Source: Nannobrachium achirus
Taxonomy: Eukaryota > Chordata > Actinopteri > Myctophiformes > Myctophidae
Direction: 5' to 3'
DNA: 64,000 bases
Assembly: GCA_963921795.1 (NCBI GenBank)
Contig: OY997639.1
Span: 61,845,394-61,909,393, forward strand
The position numbers and the translations under genes were made by a program. The notes beneath the pieces are model-generated. The model did not search any database. It worked only from the letters and a program-made list of their open reading frames with translations, and was not told the DNA's origin. Of this stretch, positions 46,230 through 64,000 are shown one piece after another (positions within the stretch are counted from its first letter, which is position 1; each line of letters starts with the position of its first letter).

Positions 46230-46740
46230 TGGACTTGATGCAAATATTCAATTCAAATTTATTGGCATGAGAAAACATAAGTTTACATTGCCAAAGCAAG
46301 TTTGATGCAAGTTGACTTGATGCAAATACATATCAATCAATTTGTTTGGGGGACCCCCAAACAAATTGTCTCTCAAGAACAGCCTTGAAAATTGCCCTGA
46401 AGAATCACTTACAGGCAGCAGCCATTCGCAACTGGTAAAAAACTAACCTAGCCCAACCCTACCCTCCCCTGCCCCTTCTTTGTATATACTGTTTATTTAG
46501 ACTTACTGTTTTCTTTTTTGTTTTTCTTTACATAATTATCTACTGCATAGTACTGTGTTCTATTTGTCTGTCATTCAATGTTATATGAGATACTTCAATG
46601 GTTTCCAGTGGAAATAAGCTTAGTCTTTTCATGGATCTCCTTTTAGTAGACCTTGTACCAGTGAACTGTACCGTCATGAAACTGTACCTTTTCCTATGCA
46701 AACTTCTAATAAAGTCTTCAATCAATCAATCAAAGCCTAA
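46230..46740 (+). mobile_element. LINE 3' fragment(s) with (ATCA)n tail
   Basis: AATTCAAATTTATTGGCATG (about 46,252) and a later stretch reading SLKNALKNHLQAAAIRNW with frame damage (about 46,370-46,435), then a non-coding part ending AATAAAGTCTTCAATCAATC (about 46,708). The short repeat tail is typical of L2/CR1-type LINEs. Family assignment is tentative. Confidence 0.5.
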
Positions 46741-46854
46741 CTGAGCTCGAGTTACAACTGAGATCCAGTTAAAGTGAGAAGGATCGACCTTTTCTTTGAC
46801 GATGGCTAGCCAGATTGGGGGGTCCTTGACATGAGAAAGTTAAAGTTTAGTGAC

Positions 46855-46924
46855 CACGTGACTGCCCTGGGCGGAGTGGGGGAGAGGGGGTCGTTTCCGA
46901 ACACTGGGCGTGGCCGTGGGGCGG
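46855..46924 (+). promoter_or_regulatory. flot1: flot1 promoter: E-box and GC boxes
   Basis: CACGTG at 46,855-46,860, GGGCGG at 46,869-46,874 and 46,919-46,924, and GGGCGTGGCC near 46,906, without a TATA box. This is a housekeeping-type promoter about 200 bases before the leader exon donor. Confidence 0.6.
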
Positions 46925-46949
46925 AGTTAGCGTATGTCCACCATCGAAT

Positions 46950-47104
46950 TCTAAACAGACATTTTTCTCATCTTGTTTCCTGGCACTGCTTGAACTGAAG
47001 CCAGCTACATACACACAGGCACAAATACTAGTTTAAAACCTATTACAACCTGCTGTGCGTCAAATAACCAAAACGTCGAACAATTCTTTGTCCAGAAGGG
47101 ATCG
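46950..47104 (+). other. flot1: flot1 non-coding leader exon
   Basis: Ends at 47,104 with a strong donor (GGGATCG, then GTAAGTG). The acceptor at 48,408-48,409 begins the ATG exon (48,410). Transcription start estimated from the GC boxes. Confidence 0.55.
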
Positions 47105-47577
47105 GTAAGTGAAACGGTTGCATTAATTTGAACGGCATACTACCTAGTTGTAACCAGAGTAAGGTAAACATTGAATTAGTCCGTGGTCCACTCCCATCTT
47201 AGCTAACTGTAAGCTAGCATGCTAACACACCAGTCCGTTAAGCTGATAAAAGAACTAACATTAACACCATACGTATTTGTTGCAGCAGGTTACATTATGC
47301 GTATTTCCTATTACGGTATATTCTATTTTATTGACGTGTCCTTTTAAAAAGAAGTCCGCGAGTATTAATGCAAGATAATAGCACGACTTCTATCGTCTGA
47401 AAGACGGATGGGTGTTTACTTGGTTGTCGGGAAAGGGAGGCGATGGACATGTTTCCGTTTCATTCATTCCCTAAATAGTTTAAAGACACTGTGTTAAACT
47501 GAAGACATGATTAACACATAACAACACATTGACAACATAACGTGACGAGGTGTATTATCCGTGGGCGGGGAGAGGGG

Positions 47578-47963
47578 CAGTGGTGGAAGAATTACTCAAA
47601 TGTTTTACTCAAAGTAAATACTCCAGTGTAGTACTCATGCATTGCACACTATCCTGTTTCACATGTTTCCAAATAAGAATCCTTTGAAAATAGCAGATCT
47701 ACAAGTTCAAAGTGACGCGTTGTGAGCTTATAGATCGGCTATTTTCAAATGGCCATGGCTGAAGTGGTTAATGTATGCTCTCCAAAGTAACTTAGTGTTC
47801 AAATAATTGTAATGGAGTAAATGTACAATATTTGCCTCTGAGATGTAGTGGAGTAGAAGTAAAAGTATTGCCATTTGGAAATACTCCAGTAAAGTAAAAG
47901 TACCTGAAAATTGCACCTAAGTACAGTACTTGAGTAAATTTATTTAGTTACTTTGCACCACTG
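47578..47963. mobile_element. hAT MITE (CAGTGGTGGAA type) with a nested hairpin
   Basis: CAGTGGTGGAA at the left and GCACCACTG at the right, interior AGTACTTGAGTAAA-type. Flanks GAGAGGGG and GGGAGGGG agree at seven of eight positions. A family H hairpin (47,693-47,749) is inserted inside. Same family as 62,166-62,485. Confidence 0.85.
47693..47749. mobile_element. Hairpin element (family H) nested in a hAT MITE
   Basis: TTTGAAAATAGCAGATCTA pairs with TAGATCGGCTATTTTCAAA; inner arms diverged. Confidence 0.8.
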
Positions 47964-48428
47964 GGGAGGGGCCTGGTCTCAGTCTGGTGTGTAGGCCTGG
48001 GCAGTCAGATAATTACATCTGTGGGTCGTATGATTGACATTAACATATGTCAGTAGGAGACGAGGGAGGGGCCGAATGGAAACAAAGATCAGCCTGGGCC
48101 CCCTGGGGATTGAAAAGATAGCGACCCTCATATTTGTTATTTTTGTAGTAATTCAATCACGGTGGCGCTAAAGCACCAAGCAGTTGATCAGTCTATTAAT
48201 ACAAAAAGGCTCCCATTCCCAGCATGACAGTGCAAAACCAACATGCTTATGAAATAGACCTTATTTTGATCTCTTAATTCATCCTGCTTAAAACGGCAAG
48301 CATATAATATTCCACAAGTTCCTAATAATCCAAATAGCATACGTTGATTTCTCTATGCATGTGGTGAGTGATGACTAAGCTCTTGCTGCTGCTTCTTTTC
48401 CCCCCCCAGCTCCTAGACAGAAGTCAAT

Positions 48429-59757
<11,329 letters not shown>

Positions 59758-61615
59758 AAGACCCGGGGCGGTGAGAGTGATGTGATGAGAGGAGAGACAT
59801 CTACCACGTGCACCATCCCCTCTCCAGTGCCTATAACCACTATTATATCTACATGCTTTTCACCGTGACCATAGTGCTGCTGTGTGTATGTCTGTGTGCG
59901 TGCATGTTGATAGCGTTGACACAATGGGCCATCGTGGCTCCTTGCAGCTCCCCCGCACCTCGATCCGCCAGGGTTATTCCAGCTTTCCTCGTTGTTTTTT
60001 GATTGCTGCCTCGTTTTTCCCTAATCATATCGCTCAAGTGGTCTGGAATGGTCTGTAGCGTTCTCTCTTTCTATGTTCAGTGTTAAAAGTCCAGGAGTGA
60101 AATTGCCTAACTTGCCAGAGAGAGTGAAAGTATCATATGTAAAGGGTGAGATGGAATGGTGTCGGAATAATAATTTAATTTTCAGTCATTAATACATTCT
60201 GCGTTCTATACTATGGCATTTATACCCTCACTAAAACAGTTAGTGCATTTTGCCTCAGTAGGGCAGTACTACAGACTCTAAGCTGCTTTTTCAACCTACT
60301 TATATCTAACATGGTAGAGCCGGGATCACTCTGACTAGCAGGGGTGGAAAGCTGTTGTTGGTGCCATTTTGTTTTTTAAACTCGTATTTCTAAGATGTGA
60401 CGTTTTATTATTTTGTTTATTTTTCTGATCAGTCGTTTTACCTCTTACAGAGGGTCTGGGTCTGTGAAGTGACATTCAATCTTATAGAAAGGTATAGAAA
60501 GTCATGTTAAGCTTATATCAGTTATATCAGCAGTTTTCATATGAAAAATAAATCAGTTGTAGTTCATACGGAACTTATATTTTCAGTGTCTTGCATTTTT
60601 CACATGCAGCTCTGTGTTGACATCTTTGTCACTATTTCTTTCTAGTGTGGGTGTAATCAGTACCCTTTTTGCTTTCTGCATATCAGTACCGAAGTCAATA
60701 GTTTGTATACAGTTGAACAAGCAGTTTGCATGGCTGTAATCGCTTTGAACACTACTAACGCTACGGGTCAACCTAAGGTTATTGGTGTACATTTGTGCAC
60801 CCTAAAGCATGCTACTAATTGCTAATTTTCTAGATTGGCCAGTTTTAACATCATAAACAATAAATGCAGGCTGTGGAGCGGAGAGCTTTCTTCTGAACAT
60901 TACAGGGAGGAGGGGAAAGGAAGTGGGTGGTGGGAACAAGTTGAGGGTTTTCTTGCACGGAGCAGAGAAAATGTTTGTGGTGGGCAACGAGGAAAATGGT
61001 GGTTTTGAAATTGATTGCACTTGTCTTTGAAGTCTGAAGGTTGTATGAAAGTGGAAAGTTTGCTTGTGCCTACTCAACTGACGTTTTTGATTCGCTTTCT
61101 GCTTCCAGTTTGCGGTCTTTTTGCATGTACTGTCTGTCTCTCTCTCTGTCATGCTGTCTGTCTCTTTCTGAACAACAGTCCAAAGTTTGTAGGCTGCATT
61201 GCCTGCATTTTGTTACCTACCGCCAAGTGCCTGGATAAGTCAAAGCCTCAACTCACAACATTAATGTTGGTTAAAAGTCTGGTTTCTCTGATAATGGTTA
61301 TTGTCTGCGTGTGAGAGTCCAGTGATTTGATCCAACATTTTGGCGAGCCATGGACCGTCATTGTCCAGGGTTTTGGGTAAAAGCCCATTCCTAATCTAAC
61401 AGCTTCCTCTTTTCTATGTTTCTCTTTACTAATCAGTTTTTATAAGCAAACAATGTCTGTGATTTCCTTTAGTCTACGCTGAAAAGTTGTTCAGTAAGTT
61501 CTGTAGTATATAGAAATGTATAAATGTTGTAGGCTAATTGACTGATTTTATGTAACACAAAAGAATTTATTGCAAGTCTATGTGGACAATTAAATAAAGT
61601 TTAAAAACTGATGTT
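59758..61615 (+). other. flot1: flot1 3' UTR
   Basis: No further coding signal after the stop. AATAAA at 61,593-61,598 is the likely main polyadenylation signal; an earlier AATAAA at 60,547 may give a shorter form. Short frames within it are not conserved-looking. Confidence 0.6.
61593..61598 (+). terminator. flot1: flot1 polyadenylation signal
   Basis: AATAAA followed by GTTTAAAAACTGATGTTC and a TG/T-rich stretch (TCTGTTGTTTTTCATTG), a good downstream element. Confidence 0.65.
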
Positions 61616-61669
61616 CTCTGTTGTTTTTCATTGTCCTCCCATTTCAATGACATATCAATTTCAAATGTA

Positions 61670-64000
61670 TTTGAAAAGGTTAACTTTATTAAAACAACTA
61701 CAAAAATAGACAACACAATGAATTACAATGGCATCAAGGTAGCAAGCATTTCTACAAAGAAACAAGAGACCCCCAAAATGTAACAAAGCGTTTTTCCATA
61801 TATTAGTGAAGGAAATGAACAATTCTGTCATTTAAAAAAATATGTACACATCATTGGGTTCAGCTTTTCAAAGACACAAAAGGACAAAATAACAGACATC
61901 AAGGAGTGTCTAAGTACATACAGTATATTCATAAAAATATGGGTTTATCTGAAGTACAGTGTATCAAAAATGATCAATTGAGAAGCATATGTATTGAAAT
62001 GGCACAGGCCAGTCCCACTCATTCAATCAGTAAACATTGGTTAGTTGATAATTTGTTACTCATTCTGGACTCGATAGCATTTCTGTACAGTCTGTAAGAT
62101 TGGTAGGTTGGTTCTACCGTGGTCACTTTATTAGATGGGACTATGAAGAGGTTTGTTGCTATTTCCAGTGGTGGAAAGTACTCAAGTACAGTACTTAAAA
62201 ATGTGAGGGATTTTTACTTCACTGGAGTATTTTAATTTGTCATACTTTTACTTATATTCCACTACATCTCAGAGGGAAATGTACTTTTATACATTTGAAA
62301 AGTTGTGATATTTGACATTCTGCAAAATTGGGTTTTTCCTTTTTGTACTGTAAGTATATTTTGATGCCAATACTTGTGTATTGGCACAATACCAAACTTT
62401 TACTTGAAAACAGAGTACTTCTTACTTTGTGGTATTGATAATTTAACTCAAGTCAAAAACATTTAGCTTTGTTCTTCCACCACTGGCTATTTCACCAAAT
62501 TCAGGACCCCCAATATTTATTAGTTGACCAATGATCTTATAAGAGGAAAAAAATGGGTTTTATACAGTAATACATTTGAATGAACAACATGTGATTATTA
62601 TAGTTATGAGTCAACACCTCAATGCTGTTGCTGATTTAAGAGCATAATGGTTTCATACAATCAAATGATGAAAAGATGTCATGGAAGTAAAAACAAACAA
62701 ACAAAAAAACATTTACATCCATTTGTTTGAAAATTCTTTGTTGGAGAAGATGTCTGAAACATGTTCAGCACAAGCAAATTCAATTCCACATTGACAGGCA
62801 TGTATGTTACACATCAGAGAAGAATTATTCAGCTCGGACAGGGATATAGGATTTTAAAGTGCAGCTGGTAGTGGAATTTTAACATCTATCCCTGTCTGGG
62901 TCATGACCAGATCCACGCATTTCCATAACTCACATCTTACATCTGAGCAGGTGCATCTCCTAATGTCTGTCCTTTCCTCTGCCCTAGGGGGCAGTATTGT
63001 CTCTCTGTTTCGGGGGAAATAGTCATTCCAGTTTGCTGGTCATATTGCCAGTGGCAGAGGCAGATCTCTGTTCAGTTTCAGGTTCAGTTTTCAGGTGTGG
63101 GGACGAGGGCCCGATGATTTGGCACCAGAAAGACAGTTCTCTCTGTGGCTCAGAGTTAAGGCTCACAATAAAGGTGTGATCGGGTTAGGGTTACTTTTTT
63201 TGCAGCTCCCAGACCATGTGCAGGTTGTGGTCTGGTTTAAAATGGCTGTTAATATAGGGCAGTTGATTCCTCTTCAGCTTGAATGAGAGACAACAAACAC
63301 CACAACCCCCCAAGTCTAATGTATTCTGGTCATCATTACATTTACATTTTAACCACTTGGCTCTTTTGTAAAGCAACGTGTCTTGGCTCTGAGGTTTTCT
63401 CAGGGATATTTCAACACAGGAGCAAGGGCCTTGGACCTTTCCATTACAGAACATTCACTTGAGCCAGGGTGGGCCCGTTAACAATGTGGATAGGACTATA
63501 CAGTTATAACTGTGCTATTGGATGCTCTGTTAAGTAGCTACAGAGAAGCCATGCTGAGATGTAGAGCTGGGCATGAGGGGAAGTGGAGGGGGAATTGTTT
63601 GTAGGTAACTAGCAACATGTGTCACGATGAACACAGACTGAGGGGGCTGGAGCTGGGCATAATAATGGTGTACAGCAAACTGTGCACAGTAGGCCCACCC
63701 ATACTGTAAATACTAAGACAACAAACCCTTGTGCTGTATGTGCACTGTCCCCTCTAGATGACGTGTTACATGAAATGCAGGAGGCAACAGAAATGTCTAT
63801 ATATAAAGTTACACCATCACCTGTAAAAAAATAAAAACCCTTATTGTTGTATTTCAAATGTTTCGTACGTCATTCACATAGTTTTACAAACTCTTAATCT
63901 GCTATTTTGCCATCAAAGAACAAGCACTTTCCATCCTTTTTTTGCTTTAATTCAGCATCTGTTAAGCCCTCTAACACACATTTTACAGCATTTAATGTTA
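61670..64000 (-). other. Possible 3' UTR of a convergent minus-strand gene
   Basis: On the minus strand AATAAA lies at 61,690-61,685, facing the flot1 end. The remaining 2.3 kb has no exon-like frame, which fits a long 3' UTR of a gene beyond the right edge or plain intergenic DNA. In human, IER3 follows FLOT1, but nothing here proves identity. Confidence 0.3.
62166..62485. mobile_element. hAT MITE (CAGTGGTGGAA type), 320 bp
   Basis: CAGTGGTGGAAAGTACTCAA at the left, TTCCACCACTG at the right. Perfect 8-bp duplication GCTATTTC (62,158-62,165 and 62,486-62,493). Confidence 0.95.

Noticed and set aside
61015..61314. 99-residue frame in the flot1 3' UTR
   Set aside because: No family similarity and composition typical of UTR; treated as non-coding.

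Overview
The window looks like nuclear DNA of a ray-finned (teleost) fish. It has long GT-AG introns, vertebrate-type multi-exon genes, many CA/GT microsatellites and a very high load of short hAT-like and hairpin (MITE-like) elements, plus fish-type SINE/LINE 3' tails. Species cannot be fixed by eye; a clupeiform-like genome is only a guess.

Genes: (1) mdc1, the mediator of DNA-damage checkpoint 1, on the minus strand, 12 coding exons over 21,185 to 7,120. The spliced frame is open throughout and gives 2,174 residues: FHA domain, SDTD and TQxF arrays, a long charged coiled coil, and tandem BRCT domains. (2) Three tandem alpha-tubulin genes on the plus strand (26,818-31,219; 33,562-36,631; 38,600-42,069), each with four coding exons and 450, 449 and 449 residues. 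(3) flot1 (flotillin-1) on the plus strand, 12 coding exons over 48,429-59,757, 424 residues. All exon joins were checked for phase and total length. In human 6p21.33 the order is MDC1-TUBB-FLOT1, so this is the same neighbourhood with alpha-tubulins in the tubulin slot.

Layout: 1-2.3 kb is intergenic with a possible first exon of a minus-strand gene leaving the window on the left. 2.3-6.1 kb is a hAT element with a second hAT element nested inside it, both with perfect 8-bp target-site duplications. 7.0-22.1 kb is mdc1, ending at a CCAAT-rich promoter. 22.3-26.5 kb is gene-free and made of repeats and inverted repeats. 26.5-42.3 kb is the tubulin cluster. 42.9-46.7 kb is a graveyard of LINE fragments and a decayed multicopy ORF with a PIN/FEN-like motif. 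46.8-61.6 kb is flot1. 61.7-64 kb has no coding signal and may be the 3' UTR of a convergent minus-strand gene.

The most interesting signals are a hairpin element family (core about 57 bp, full-length copy about 158 bp) present at seven places and sitting just upstream of all three tubulin start exons, where its end may supply the TATA box of the first gene; a chimeric coding exon in mdc1 made by a 1.0-1.1 kb internal tandem duplication; nested hAT insertions; a (GT)n tract of about 136 bp in place of a polypyrimidine tract at a flot1 acceptor; and an Arg beside the Lys40 acetylation site in the third tubulin.
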